From Variovorax sp. V93 (GTDB lineage Bacteria > Pseudomonadota > Gammaproteobacteria > Burkholderiales > Burkholderiaceae_C), in contig NZ_AP028669.1 in assembly GCF_041154485.1 (NCBI RefSeq), positions 4,650,001 to 4,714,000 of the forward strand: DNA of 64,000 nt, read 5' to 3'. Shown here one piece after another: positions 26,103 through 35,279 of this stretch. The translations under genes and the position numbers were made by a program. Each line of letters starts with the position of its first letter. Within the stretch, counting starts at the first letter, position 1. A model generated the notes under the pieces. It did not search any database. It saw only the letters and a program-made list of their open reading frames with translations, and was not told the origin of the DNA.

Positions 26103-26972
26103 TCAGGCCGCCACAGGCTGGCTCTGCGCGCCCGCTTTGGCCGGCACCGGCATGTGCTGCGCCCAGTCGATGATCTCCAGCGTGCCGTCGGCATGCTCGG
26201 CCAGCGCCGTGAGGCTCTCGACCCAGTCGCCGTCGTTGCAGTAGAGGATGCCGTCGATGTCGCGCATCTCGGCATGGTGGATGTGGCCGCAGACCACGCC
26301 CTGCACGCCGCGCTTGCGGGCCTCGCGCGCCACGGCGTTCTCGAAGTCGCCCACGTAGCTCACGGCGCGCTTGACCTTGCCCTTGAGGTACTTGGAAAGC
26401 GACCAGTACGGCAGTCCCATGCGTGCGCGCAGCGAGTTCAGGTGGCGGTTGAGCTTGAGCGTGAATTCATAGAGCGAATCGCCCACGTGCGCGAGCCACT
26501 TGGCGCACTGGATCACGCCGTCGAAGAGGTCGCCGTGGATGATCCAGAGCTTGCGGCCGTCGGCGGTCTCGTGGATCCATTCCTCGGCCACGTCGATGCC
26601 GCCGAAGTTGTGGTTCAGGTACTTGCGCGCGAACTCGTCGTGGTTGCCCGGAATGAAGATCACGCGCGTGCCCTTGCGCGCCTTGCGCAGCAGCTTCTGG
26701 ATCACGTCGTTGTGCGCCTGCGGCCAGTACCAGTTCCGCTTGAGCTGCCAGCCGTCGATGATGTCGCCGACCAGGAACAGGGTCTCGCACTCGGTGTGCT
26801 TCAGGAAATCGAGCAGCGCGCGGGCCTGGCAGCCGGGGGTGCCCAGGTGCAGGTCGGAGATCCAGAGGGTGCGGCAGCGCAGCGGCGGGCGCGCAAGATC
26901 CTCGTCCTCCGGCTCGGGGGCCCGGGTCGCGGTGTCGCGCCATGCGCGCAGGAAAGCATCGTCGCGTTGCAT
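26103..26972 (-). CDS. LpxH-like metallophosphoesterase
   Basis: A 289-residue calcineurin-fold phosphoesterase. The metal motifs are DLH (D40, H42 in WISDLHLGTPG), GDIIDG (D70), PGNHDE (N110, H111) and CGHIHH near the C-terminus. Its closest well-known relative is UDP-2,3-diacylglucosamine pyrophosphatase LpxH of lipid A synthesis, but it is about 50 residues longer, so a related phosphoesterase with another substrate is possible. I start at the ATG at 26972; further upstream the frame runs through repeat DNA. Confidence 0.87.
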   Translation of the reverse strand: MQRDDAFLRAWRDTATRAPEPEDEDLARPPLRCRTLWISDLHLGTPGCQARALLDFLKHTECETLFLVGDIIDGWQLKRNWYWPQAHNDVIQKLLRKARKGTRVIFIPGNHDEFARKYLNHNFGGIDVAEEWIHETADGRKLWIIHGDLFDGVIQCAKWLAHVGDSLYEFTLKLNRHLNSLRARMGLPYWSLSKYLKGKVKRAVSYVGDFENAVAREARKRGVQGVVCGHIHHAEMRDIDGILYCNDGDWVESLTALAEHADGTLEIIDWAQHMPVPAKAGAQSQPVAA

Positions 26973-27062
26973 GGACGGGTAGGCTCCCACCAACGCGTGA
27001 CCGCATGATGGCGTTGCCGTGACGTTCCGGTGACGTGTGGCCGGGCGTTTGACTTCGCGTTT

Positions 27063-27164
27063 CTCCCTCCCCTGCCGGGGGAGGGCCGGGGTGGGGGGCC
27101 AGCGGCGCCGCCACTGGGCACCCTCTGCCTGCCCCCATCCCAACCTTCCCCCGGCGGGGGAAGG
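27063..27164. repeat. REPIN-like inverted pair of GC-rich palindromes
   Basis: Two related 33-bp units stand in opposite orientation (27063-27097 and 27132-27164) with 34 bp between. Each has an inner hairpin (CCCTCCCC...GGGGAGGG in unit 1, CCTTCCCCCG...CGGGGGAAGG in unit 2) and a GGGGTGGGGG-type tail; unit 1 and the reverse complement of unit 2 agree at roughly five of six positions. This is the layout of REPIN elements, known as non-autonomous repeats moved by RAYT transposases. No RAYT gene is in the window. Confidence 0.75.
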
Positions 27165-27176
27165 AGCAAGACCGGC

Positions 27177-28145
27177 TCAGTCCGCGCAGCGCTGGACCTC
27201 CACGGTCGAGTGGCGGATTTCCTCGTGCATCGAGAAGCAGGCCCGCACCTCGTCGGCCGTGAGCGTGGGCGAGTGCGTCACCACCGTGAGCGCGCAGGCA
27301 TAGGCCTCGCGGCCCACGCGCCACACGTGCAGGTCGGACACGCGGGTTTCCGAATCGGCCAGCATCGTTTCGACGCCTTCGCGGATCTCGGCCGTCACGG
27401 GATGGTCCATCTCGCGGTCGAGCAGCACCTTGCCGGTTTCCTTGAGCAGGCTCTTGGCCCACACGGCCACCAGCACCGCGCCGACGATGCCCATCACCGG
27501 GTCGAGCCAGGACCAGCCGAAGAACCAGCCGCCGAGCAGCGCGCCGATGGCCAGCACCGAGGTGGCGGCATCGGCCACCACGTGCAGGTAGGCCGAGCGC
27601 AGGTTCAGGTCATGTCCGTGCGCGTGGCCATGGTCGTCGTGATGATGGTGCGCATGGCCATGGCCATGGTCGTGCCCATGCCCGTGATGGTGCGCCGACC
27701 CCAGCAGCCGCGCGCAGACCAGGTTGACCACCAGCCCGAGCACGGCCACCGCCACGGCTTCGCGGTAGTGGATGGCCGAGGGCGAGAGCAGCCGCTCGAT
27801 CGAGCCCACCACCATCAGTACCGCCACGCCGAGCAGCATCAGCGCGCTCGCAAAACCGCCCAGCACCTCGATCTTCCAGGTGCCGAAGGCAAAGCGCGGA
27901 TCGCGCGCGTAGCGCCGCGCGGCCGCATAGGCGAAGGCGCTCAGGCCGATGGCCAGCGCGTGCGAGCTCATGTGCCAGCCGTCGGCCAGCAGCGCCATGG
28001 AGTTGAACCACCAGCCGGCACCGATCTCGACCACCATCATTGCGGCGGTGATCCACATCACGAGGCGGGTGCTGCGCTCGGCCGATTCGTTGCCGGCGCC
28101 GAAGTGATGGTCGTGCTGCCAGGCACTCAGGTCATGGGTATGCAT
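27177..28145 (-). CDS. dmeF: CDF-family Co2+/Ni2+ efflux transporter DmeF
   Basis: A 322-residue inner-membrane proton antiporter of the cation diffusion facilitator family. Six helices are visible, with the metal site residues in ADGWHMSSH (helix II) and HVVADAATS (helix V). The cytoplasmic loop between helices IV and V is a dense histidine run (152-179, about 16 His). The N-terminal HDLSAWQHDHHFG and the loop are features of the DmeF group, which exports cobalt and nickel. Metal specificity is inferred. It lies 7 bp downstream of ruvB on the same strand. Confidence 0.87.
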   Translation of the reverse strand: MHTHDLSAWQHDHHFGAGNESAERSTRLVMWITAAMMVVEIGAGWWFNSMALLADGWHMSSHALAIGLSAFAYAAARRYARDPRFAFGTWKIEVLGGFASALMLLGVAVLMVVGSIERLLSPSAIHYREAVAVAVLGLVVNLVCARLLGSAHHHGHGHDHGHGHAHHHHDDHGHAHGHDLNLRSAYLHVVADAATSVLAIGALLGGWFFGWSWLDPVMGIVGAVLVAVWAKSLLKETGKVLLDREMDHPVTAEIREGVETMLADSETRVSDLHVWRVGREAYACALTVVTHSPTLTADEVRACFSMHEEIRHSTVEVQRCAD

Positions 28146-28151
28146 GGGTTG

Positions 28152-29216
<1,065 letters not shown>

Positions 29217-29298
29217 TTTGGGGGTCTTCGGCTTGAGTTTAGTGCCTGCCACACTGGCAGAATGCTTCGGCCATATAACAAACGAGGGGAAGCCAAGG

Positions 29299-29901
29299 GT
29301 GTCGATCTACGAACTGAAACCCCGGTTCCAGGGGCTGCTGCGGCCGCTCGTCGGGCGCCTGCATGCCCTGGGCGTCACCGCCAACCAGGTCACGCTGGCC
29401 GCGTGCGCGGTTTCGGTCGTCCTCGGGCTCTGGCTTTTCTTTGCGGCGCCGTCGATGGCCGCCTTCGGGCTCATCCCGGCCTGGATGTTCGTGCGCATGA
29501 CGTTCAACGCCATCGACGGCATGCTGGCACGCGAGCACGGCCAGCAGAGCAGGCTCGGGGCCTTCCTCAACGAACTGACCGACGTGGTCTCCGACGCCGC
29601 GCTGTACCTGCCGTTTGCGCTGGTGCAGCCGTTCAGCCCGTTCTGGGTCGGCACGGTGATCGTGCTGGCGGGCCTCTGCGAATTCGCGGGCGCGCTGGGC
29701 CCCACGGTGGGGGCCTCGCGCCGCTACGACGGGCCGCTCGGCAAGAGCGACCGCGCCTTCGTGTTCGGCGCGCTCGGCCTCTATGTGGCGCTGGGCTGGC
29801 CGCTGCCGGGCTGGGCGGCGTGGCTGATGCCGCTTGCCGCGGTGCTCGTGGCCTGGACGGTGGTCAACCGCGTCCGCCGCGCGCTGGCCGAGGCGCCGTA
29901 A
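29299..29901 (+). CDS. CDP-alcohol phosphatidyltransferase family protein (YnbA-like)
   Basis: A 200-residue membrane enzyme of the family that joins a CDP-activated lipid to an alcohol head group (PG-phosphate, PS and similar). It has about six helices. The family motif D-x2-DG-x2-AR-x8-G-x3-D-x3-D appears at 70-95 as NAIDG...AR...G...N...D: the first and third aspartates are Asn (N70, N91), while D73, G74, A77, R78, G87 and D95 are kept. The GTG start at 29299 follows a GAGGGG. It heads the lipid cluster and matches E. coli YnbA in length and type. Confidence 0.85.
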   Translation: MSIYELKPRFQGLLRPLVGRLHALGVTANQVTLAACAVSVVLGLWLFFAAPSMAAFGLIPAWMFVRMTFNAIDGMLAREHGQQSRLGAFLNELTDVVSDAALYLPFALVQPFSPFWVGTVIVLAGLCEFAGALGPTVGASRRYDGPLGKSDRAFVFGALGLYVALGWPLPGWAAWLMPLAAVLVAWTVVNRVRRALAEAP

Positions 29902-29943
29902 ACCCGCGCACGACGAACACAGAGAAATAGCCACAGGGATCCG

Positions 29944-31713
29944 ATGACCGACAACAACACCCAGCAACGCATTCCGCAGGAGCGCCAGTTCCGCACGCAC
30001 GACGGCGAATCGCTCTTCTACCGGCACTGGCCGGCCACCGGCGCCACGCGCCGCGGCGCGATCGTGCTGTTCCACCGCGGCCACGAGCACGGCGCGCGCA
30101 TGGCGCACCTGGTCGACGAACTCGACCTGCCCGACTTCGACTTCTTCGCGTGGGACGCGCGCGGCCACGGCCGCTCGCCGGGCCAGCGCGGCTACAGCCC
30201 GAGCTTTGCCACCTCGGTGCGCGACGTGCAGACCTTCGTCCAGCACATCGGCAGCACGCACGGCGTGGCGGAGCACGACATCCACGTGATTGCGCAGAGC
30301 GTGGGGGCCGTGCTGGTCTCCACCTGGGCGCACGACTACGCGCCCAAGGTGCGCGGGCTCACGCTGGCCTCGCCGGCCTTCAAGGTGAAGCTCTACGTGC
30401 CCTTTGCGCGCGCCGGCCTCGCGCTGATGCACAGGCTGCGCGGCCTGTTCTTCGTCAACAGCTACGTGAAGGCGAAGTTCCTCACGCACGACCCCGAGCG
30501 CATCGCAAGCTACGAGAGCGATCCGCTGATCTCGCGGCCGATCGCGGTCAACATCCTGCTCGGCCTGTACGAAGCCGCCGACCGCGTGGTGGCCGACGCC
30601 AACGCCATCACGCTGCCGGTGCAGCTGCTGGTTTCGGGATCGGACTGGGTGGTGCACCACAAGCCGCAGCACCAGTTCTTCGAGCGCCTGGGCAGCGCCG
30701 TGAAGACCAAGCTCGAGCTGCCGGGCTTCTTCCACGACACGCTGGGCGAGAAGGACCGCGCGCCGGCGGTGCAGGCCATCCGCGAGTTCATCCTGCAGCT
30801 GTTCGACCAGCCGCCGGCACCGGTCGACCTGCGCGCCGCGCACCTGGGTGGCAACACCGCCGACGAGTCGCGTGCGCTGGCCGAGCCGCTGGCGCCGCTC
30901 TCGCCACGCGGCGCCTACTGGGGGCTGACGCGCGCCGGCCTGCGCCTGGGCGGCATGCTTTCGCGCGGCGTGAAGCTCGGGCACGACACCGGCTTCGACT
31001 CGGGCAGCACGCTCGACTACGTCTACCGCAACGAACCGCAGGGCAAGGGTGCGCTGGGCCGCACCATCGACCGGACCTACCTGGATTCGATCGGCTGGCG
31101 CGGCATCCGGCAGCGCAAGATCCACGTCGAGGAGCTGATCCGCATCGCCATGGAGCGCCTGGCCGAGATGCACCGCGAGGTGCGCGTGATGGACATCGCG
31201 GCCGGCCATGGCCGCTACGTGCTCGACGCGGTGCTCGCGAGCCCCGTCAAGGCCGGCTCGATCCTGCTGCGCGACTACAGCGACATCAACGTGCGCGACG
31301 GCCGCGCGCTGATCGCCGAGAAGGGCCTGGAAGACGTGGCGCAGTTCGTGCAGGCCGACGCCTTCGACCGCCTCAGCCTGGCCACCGTGACGCCGCGCCC
31401 TACGCTCGCGGTGGTGTCGGGCCTCTACGAGCTGTTCCCCGACAACGAGATGGTGCGGCGCTCGCTCGCGGGCGTGGGCGATGCGGTGGAAGACCGCGGC
31501 TACCTCGTATACACCGGCCAGCCCTGGCATCCGCAGCTCGAGATGATTGCGCGCGCACTCACCAGCCATCGCCAGGGCGAAGCCTGGGTGATGCGCCGCC
31601 GCACGCAGGCCGAGATGGACCAGCTGGTGGAGGAAGCGGGCTTCCGCAAGATCGACCAGCGCATCGACGAGTGGGGCATCTTCACCGTCTCGCTCGCGGT
31701 GAGGGTCGGGTGA
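29944..31713 (+). CDS. Fused alpha/beta hydrolase and SAM-dependent methyltransferase (YnbC-like)
   Basis: A 589-residue two-domain protein. Residues 15-285 form an alpha/beta hydrolase with a probable triad S119 (AQSVG, replacing the usual GxSxG), D234 and H264; HRGHEHG at 44-50 can form the oxyanion hole. Residues 375-585 look like a Rossmann methyltransferase with motif I VMDIAAGHGRY (415-425). It resembles the serine lysophospholipase-like part of PldB proteins, so it may trim and methylate a lipid or lipid head group; that is inference. It follows the CDP-alcohol transferase by 42 bp. Confidence 0.85.
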   Translation: MTDNNTQQRIPQERQFRTHDGESLFYRHWPATGATRRGAIVLFHRGHEHGARMAHLVDELDLPDFDFFAWDARGHGRSPGQRGYSPSFATSVRDVQTFVQHIGSTHGVAEHDIHVIAQSVGAVLVSTWAHDYAPKVRGLTLASPAFKVKLYVPFARAGLALMHRLRGLFFVNSYVKAKFLTHDPERIASYESDPLISRPIAVNILLGLYEAADRVVADANAITLPVQLLVSGSDWVVHHKPQHQFFERLGSAVKTKLELPGFFHDTLGEKDRAPAVQAIREFILQLFDQPPAPVDLRAAHLGGNTADESRALAEPLAPLSPRGAYWGLTRAGLRLGGMLSRGVKLGHDTGFDSGSTLDYVYRNEPQGKGALGRTIDRTYLDSIGWRGIRQRKIHVEELIRIAMERLAEMHREVRVMDIAAGHGRYVLDAVLASPVKAGSILLRDYSDINVRDGRALIAEKGLEDVAQFVQADAFDRLSLATVTPRPTLAVVSGLYELFPDNEMVRRSLAGVGDAVEDRGYLVYTGQPWHPQLEMIARALTSHRQGEAWVMRRRTQAEMDQLVEEAGFRKIDQRIDEWGIFTVSLAVRVG

Positions 31714-31732
31714 GCCCGAGGCTGCGCGCCAG

Positions 31733-33082
31733 ATGAAACCCCGGCTCGCACAACGGCCCTGGAAGCGCGCCACCGCCTGGCTCGTGTTCCTGGGGCCGTT
31801 GTTCTATGCGACCTACGGCCTGGCCAACTGGTGGGCCACCACGCGCGCGCAGGTGCCCTCGATGGCCTTCGAATGGGAGCGGCAGCTGCCCTTCTGGGCC
31901 TGGACGATCTTTCCGTACTGGACGATCAACGTCTTCTACGCGCTCTCGCTGTTCCTTGCGCGCAGCAGGCACACGCTCGACCGGCATGCCCTGCGGCTCG
32001 TGAGCGCAACACTCATCGCCTGCACCTGCTTCGTGATCTGGCCGCTGCATTTCAGCTTCGGGCAGCCGGCGGTCGAGGGCGCGCCGGCCTTCCTGTTCAA
32101 CGCGCTGCGCGGCTTCGACCAGCCCTACAACCAGGCGCCGTCGCTGCACATCGCGCTGGCGGTGATCCTTTGGGATTGGTACCGGCAGTTCCTGCGCGCC
32201 GCGTGGGCCAGGCTGGTGCTGCATGTGTGGGCGTTCGCGATCTGTGCCTCGGTGCTCACGACTTGGCAGCACCATTTCATCGACATTCCGACCGGCGCGC
32301 TGCTCGGACTGTTCTGCGTCTGGCTATGGCCGCTGGAGCGCACGGTTTCGATGCCGCGCGCCTGGCGCTGCACACGCGATGCGCAGCGCTGGAAGCTCGC
32401 GGGCTTCTACGCCGTGGGCACCGCGCTGTTCCTCGCGGTGGCCACGCAGTTGGGCGGCGCTGCGCTGTGGCTCGCGTGGCCTTCGGCCTCGCTGGCGCTG
32501 GTGGCACTCAACTACATCGGCTTTGGCGCGCGCGGCTTCCAGATGAACGGCCGGGGCCGCATGGGCTGGGCGGCGCGCTGGCTGCTCGCGCCCTATCGCC
32601 TGGGCGCGGCCGTCAACGCATGGCTCTGGACGCGCAGGCTGCCGGCTTTCGTCGAAGTGGTGCCGGGCCTCTTGCTCGGCCGGCGGCCCACGCGCGCCGA
32701 ATGGATTGCCGCCGGCCGGCCCCGTCTCGTGAGCCTGTGCGCCGAGCTGCAGGTGCCGGCCGGCGTGCCGCACGCGCGCTGCGTGCCGATGCTCGACCTG
32801 ACCGTGCCGCCGACCGTGCGGCTGCAGCGCGCGGCCGCGGTCATCGAGGGTCAGCGCCGCAACGCCGACGGCGCGCCTGTATGGGTCTGCTGCGCGCTGG
32901 GCTTTTCGCGCAGCGCCGCCGCCGTGATCGCCTGGCTGGGCCGCTACGGTGCGGTGGGCGGACTGGCGCAGGCCGAGGCTGCCGTGCGCCTTGCGCGTCC
33001 GCAGATCGTGCTGCGGCATGCGTGGCGGATGTCGCTCGAGCCATTGGGCACCGCCGCTTCGGGAGCACCACCCCATGACTGA
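31733..33082 (+). CDS. Fused PAP2 and dual-specificity phosphatase (YnbD-like)
   Basis: A 449-residue membrane protein. The N-terminal half has about six helices and PAP2-type lipid phosphatase signatures: PSLH (S137, H139) and HHFIDIPTG (H181, D184). The C-terminal domain (about 305-435) is a dual-specificity/PTP-like phosphatase with CX5R loop CCALGFSR (C387, R393) and the general-acid Asp likely in MLDLTVPP (D355). The residue before the nucleophile is Cys instead of His. Two phosphatase folds in one protein suggest sequential dephosphorylation of a lipid such as phosphatidylglycerol phosphate. Its 3' end overlaps the next gene by 8 bp. Confidence 0.85.
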   Translation: MKPRLAQRPWKRATAWLVFLGPLFYATYGLANWWATTRAQVPSMAFEWERQLPFWAWTIFPYWTINVFYALSLFLARSRHTLDRHALRLVSATLIACTCFVIWPLHFSFGQPAVEGAPAFLFNALRGFDQPYNQAPSLHIALAVILWDWYRQFLRAAWARLVLHVWAFAICASVLTTWQHHFIDIPTGALLGLFCVWLWPLERTVSMPRAWRCTRDAQRWKLAGFYAVGTALFLAVATQLGGAALWLAWPSASLALVALNYIGFGARGFQMNGRGRMGWAARWLLAPYRLGAAVNAWLWTRRLPAFVEVVPGLLLGRRPTRAEWIAAGRPRLVSLCAELQVPAGVPHARCVPMLDLTVPPTVRLQRAAAVIEGQRRNADGAPVWVCCALGFSRSAAAVIAWLGRYGAVGGLAQAEAAVRLARPQIVLRHAWRMSLEPLGTAASGAPPHD

Positions 33083-33515
33083 CAACGAACGCGCCACCTG
33101 CGCCTCGCTGGCCGCGTTGCTGCGCGCCGCGGCGGTGCTGGCGGTGTGGGGCTTCGCGCTCACGTGCATTGCGGCGCTGGTGCTCGCGCTCACACTGCGC
33201 TCGCTGTCGAGCACGGCCGCGATGGGGTTTGGCGCGGTGCTGGTGCTGGGTGCGCTCGAGCGCTATTTCGCATTCAGGCTGCGCTTCGACCAGGCGCTGT
33301 TCGCCGACCTGGCGCGCAGCGCCATCGCATCGCTGGACGCGCTCGACACCGCGCTCGACCGGCTCGGTCTGCGCAATGCGGAGGCGTCGAAGGCCCTGCG
33401 CCCGCTCGAGGATCGCGTGCAGGGCACCCGCCAGCTCCTGCAGCGGCATGCCATCGTGGTCGCCTGCCAGAGCGCGATGTTCCTTCTTGCCTTGATGACA
33501 CAGGACCTCTCTTGA
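33075..33515 (+). CDS. Unknown membrane protein in the lipid cluster
   Basis: A 146-residue protein I do not recognise. Two helices stand close together in the N-terminal half (about 18-40 and 43-62), then an amphipathic, possibly coiled-coil stretch (about 65-120, with LDALDTALDRLGLRNAEASK), and a final hydrophobic patch. It overlaps the phosphatase gene by 8 bp upstream and the acyltransferase gene by 4 bp (TTGA) downstream, so it belongs to the operon by position. A scaffold or accessory subunit for the neighbouring membrane enzymes is possible, without sequence proof. Confidence 0.7.
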   Translation: MTDNERATCASLAALLRAAAVLAVWGFALTCIAALVLALTLRSLSSTAAMGFGAVLVLGALERYFAFRLRFDQALFADLARSAIASLDALDTALDRLGLRNAEASKALRPLEDRVQGTRQLLQRHAIVVACQSAMFLLALMTQDLS

Positions 33516-34204
33516 CCGAAGAAGACGACAACAAAAAAGACCACCGCCCCGAAAGCACGGTGCTGCGCCGCGCGCTGGCCGTGGTCGCGGGCAAGCTGAT
33601 CATCGGTGCGGCCGGCCTGTTGACCGGCGTGCGCGCCATCTGGAGCGGCACCACGCCCAAGGCCGAGCAGACGCTCTACTTCGCCAACCACACGAGCCAC
33701 GGCGACTTCGTGCTGTTGTGGGCCACGCTGCCGCCGGACCTGCGCGCGCTCACGCGGCCGGTGGCCGGGCAGGACTACTGGAACGCCTCGAAGCTGCGCC
33801 AGTTCATCGGTGCCGACGTGTTCAACGCACTGATGATCCGGCGCGACGGCTCGGGCCAGGGCGAGAACCCGGTCGAGCAGATGAAGGAGGCGCTGGACGG
33901 CGGCGACTCGCTCATCATGTTCCCCGAGGGCACGCGCAACACCGGCGACGAGATCCTGCTGCCGCTCAAGAGCGGCCTCTTCCACCTGGCGCGCGCCTGC
34001 CCCAATGTGCGGCTGGTGCCGGTGTGGATCGAGAATCTCAAGCGCGTGCTGCCCAAGGGCACGCTGGTGCCGATTCCGCTGGCCTGCACGGTGCGCTACG
34101 GCACGCCGATCCGGCTCGAAGAAGGCGAAGACAAGAATGCCTTCATCGCCCGCGCGCGCGCCGCCATGCTCGACCTGCGCCCCGAATACGACCGCGAAAC
34201 ATGA
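33512..34204 (+). CDS. 1-acyl-sn-glycerol-3-phosphate acyltransferase-like protein
   Basis: A 230-residue PlsC-type acyltransferase expected to acylate lysophosphatidate to phosphatidate. The catalytic HX4D is NHTSHGD (H60, D65) and the acceptor-binding motif is FPEGTR (137-142); a membrane-contacting helix lies at about 20-44. The start is a TTG overlapping the preceding stop by 4 bp; the next in-frame starts would cut into the protein. Within this operon it would supply phosphatidate to the downstream CdsA-like enzyme. Full PlsC of the main pathway would be encoded elsewhere. Confidence 0.88.
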   Translation: MTEEDDNKKDHRPESTVLRRALAVVAGKLIIGAAGLLTGVRAIWSGTTPKAEQTLYFANHTSHGDFVLLWATLPPDLRALTRPVAGQDYWNASKLRQFIGADVFNALMIRRDGSGQGENPVEQMKEALDGGDSLIMFPEGTRNTGDEILLPLKSGLFHLARACPNVRLVPVWIENLKRVLPKGTLVPIPLACTVRYGTPIRLEEGEDKNAFIARARAAMLDLRPEYDRET

Positions 34205-34205
34205 A

Positions 34206-34307
34206 CCACCCCCAGTCTTCGCGCACTTCGTGTCGCTTCGCCAACCCCCTCGCCGGGGGCAACACCAGCGGCCCGGCAAAGCCGGTTTCGCGGTGTTCCG
34301 CGAACAG
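34206..34307 (+). repeat. Intergenic hairpin repeat, copy 1
   Basis: About 100 bp between the acyltransferase and CdsA-like genes. It matches the copy at 36492-36586 in the same orientation, sharing CACTTCGTGT, GGGGGCAACACC and GCGGCCCGGCAAAGCCGGTT. Inner inverted repeats can form CCCCCTCGCCGGGGG and a long hairpin in which AACACC...CCGGC pairs with GCCGG...GGTGTT around an AAA loop. It separates the CdsA-like gene from the rest of the operon. Confidence 0.85.
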
Positions 34308-34325
34308 TTCAGACGAAACGTCCAT

Positions 34326-35279
34326 ATGAACATCTCCCCTTCCACCCAGACCACGCTGCAACTGTTCGGCGGCGTGGCCGGCGTGCTGATCCTCGCCTCG
34401 GCCATCGGCGCGCTGCTCAAGTGGCGCGTGGCGGCGGGGCAGCCGAACTCGGTGATCGACAACCTCAATGCGCGCGTCAACGCATGGTGGGTGATGGTGG
34501 CGGTGATCGGCCTGGCCTTTGCGTTCGGCAAGGGCGGCGTGATCGTGCTGTTCTACCTGATCTCGTTCTATGCGCTGCGCGAGTTCATCAGCCTGGCCTA
34601 CACGCGGCGCGGCGACCATCATGCGATTGTGGCCGCCTTCTACATCGGGCTGCCGGTGCAGTATTTCCTGGTGTGGATCGACTGGTACGGGCTCTATTCG
34701 ATCTTCATTCCGGTCTACGCCTTTCTGGTGCTGCCGATCCTCGCGGCCGTGGGCGGCGACACGCAGCGCTTCCTGGAGCGCACCTCGAAGATCCAATGGG
34801 GACTGATGGTGTGCGTGTTCTGCATCAGCCACGTGCCCGCGCTGCTCACACTGCAGATCCCCGGTTTCGAGGGCCGCAACCTGCTGCTGATCGCGTTTCT
34901 CGTGATCGTGGTGCAGGGCAGCGACGTGCTGCAGTACGTGTGGGGCAAGCTCTTCGGCAAGCGCAAGGTGGCGCCCGAGCTCTCGCCCTCCAAGACCTGG
35001 GAAGGCCTGGTCGGCGGCGTGGCCAGCGCCACGGCGCTGGGCGCCGCGCTCTACTGGGCCACGCCGTTCAACCCGTGGCAGGCCGCGCTGATGGCGCTCA
35101 CCATCTGCCTCATGGGATTCTTCGGCGGACTCGTGATGTCGGCCATCAAGCGCGACCGCGGCGTGAAGGACTGGGGCTCGATGATCGAGGGCCACGGCGG
35201 CATGCTCGACCGGCTCGACTCGGTGATCTTCGCGGCGCCGATCTACTTCCACGCATTGCGCTACTGGTGGGTGCCATGA
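34326..35279 (+). CDS. Phosphatidate cytidylyltransferase (CdsA-like, YnbB-like)
   Basis: A 317-residue polytopic enzyme that makes CDP-diacylglycerol from phosphatidate and CTP. The CDP-diglyceride synthetase signature is complete at 272-298 (SAIKRDRGVKDW then EGHGGMLDRLD), preceded by the SKTWEG motif at 222-227. About eight helices are visible. It is more like a paralogue than the housekeeping cdsA, which in most bacteria sits with uppS, dxr and bamA; here it lies with the lipid-modifying genes. Its stop overlaps the next start by 4 bp. Confidence 0.9.
   Translation: MNISPSTQTTLQLFGGVAGVLILASAIGALLKWRVAAGQPNSVIDNLNARVNAWWVMVAVIGLAFAFGKGGVIVLFYLISFYALREFISLAYTRRGDHHAIVAAFYIGLPVQYFLVWIDWYGLYSIFIPVYAFLVLPILAAVGGDTQRFLERTSKIQWGLMVCVFCISHVPALLTLQIPGFEGRNLLLIAFLVIVVQGSDVLQYVWGKLFGKRKVAPELSPSKTWEGLVGGVASATALGAALYWATPFNPWQAALMALTICLMGFFGGLVMSAIKRDRGVKDWGSMIEGHGGMLDRLDSVIFAAPIYFHALRYWWVP

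Noticed and set aside
27652..27720. A tandem repeat of CAT/GCC units in dmeF
   Set aside because: It is the coding sequence of the histidine-rich metal loop, expected in this transporter type, not a separate element.
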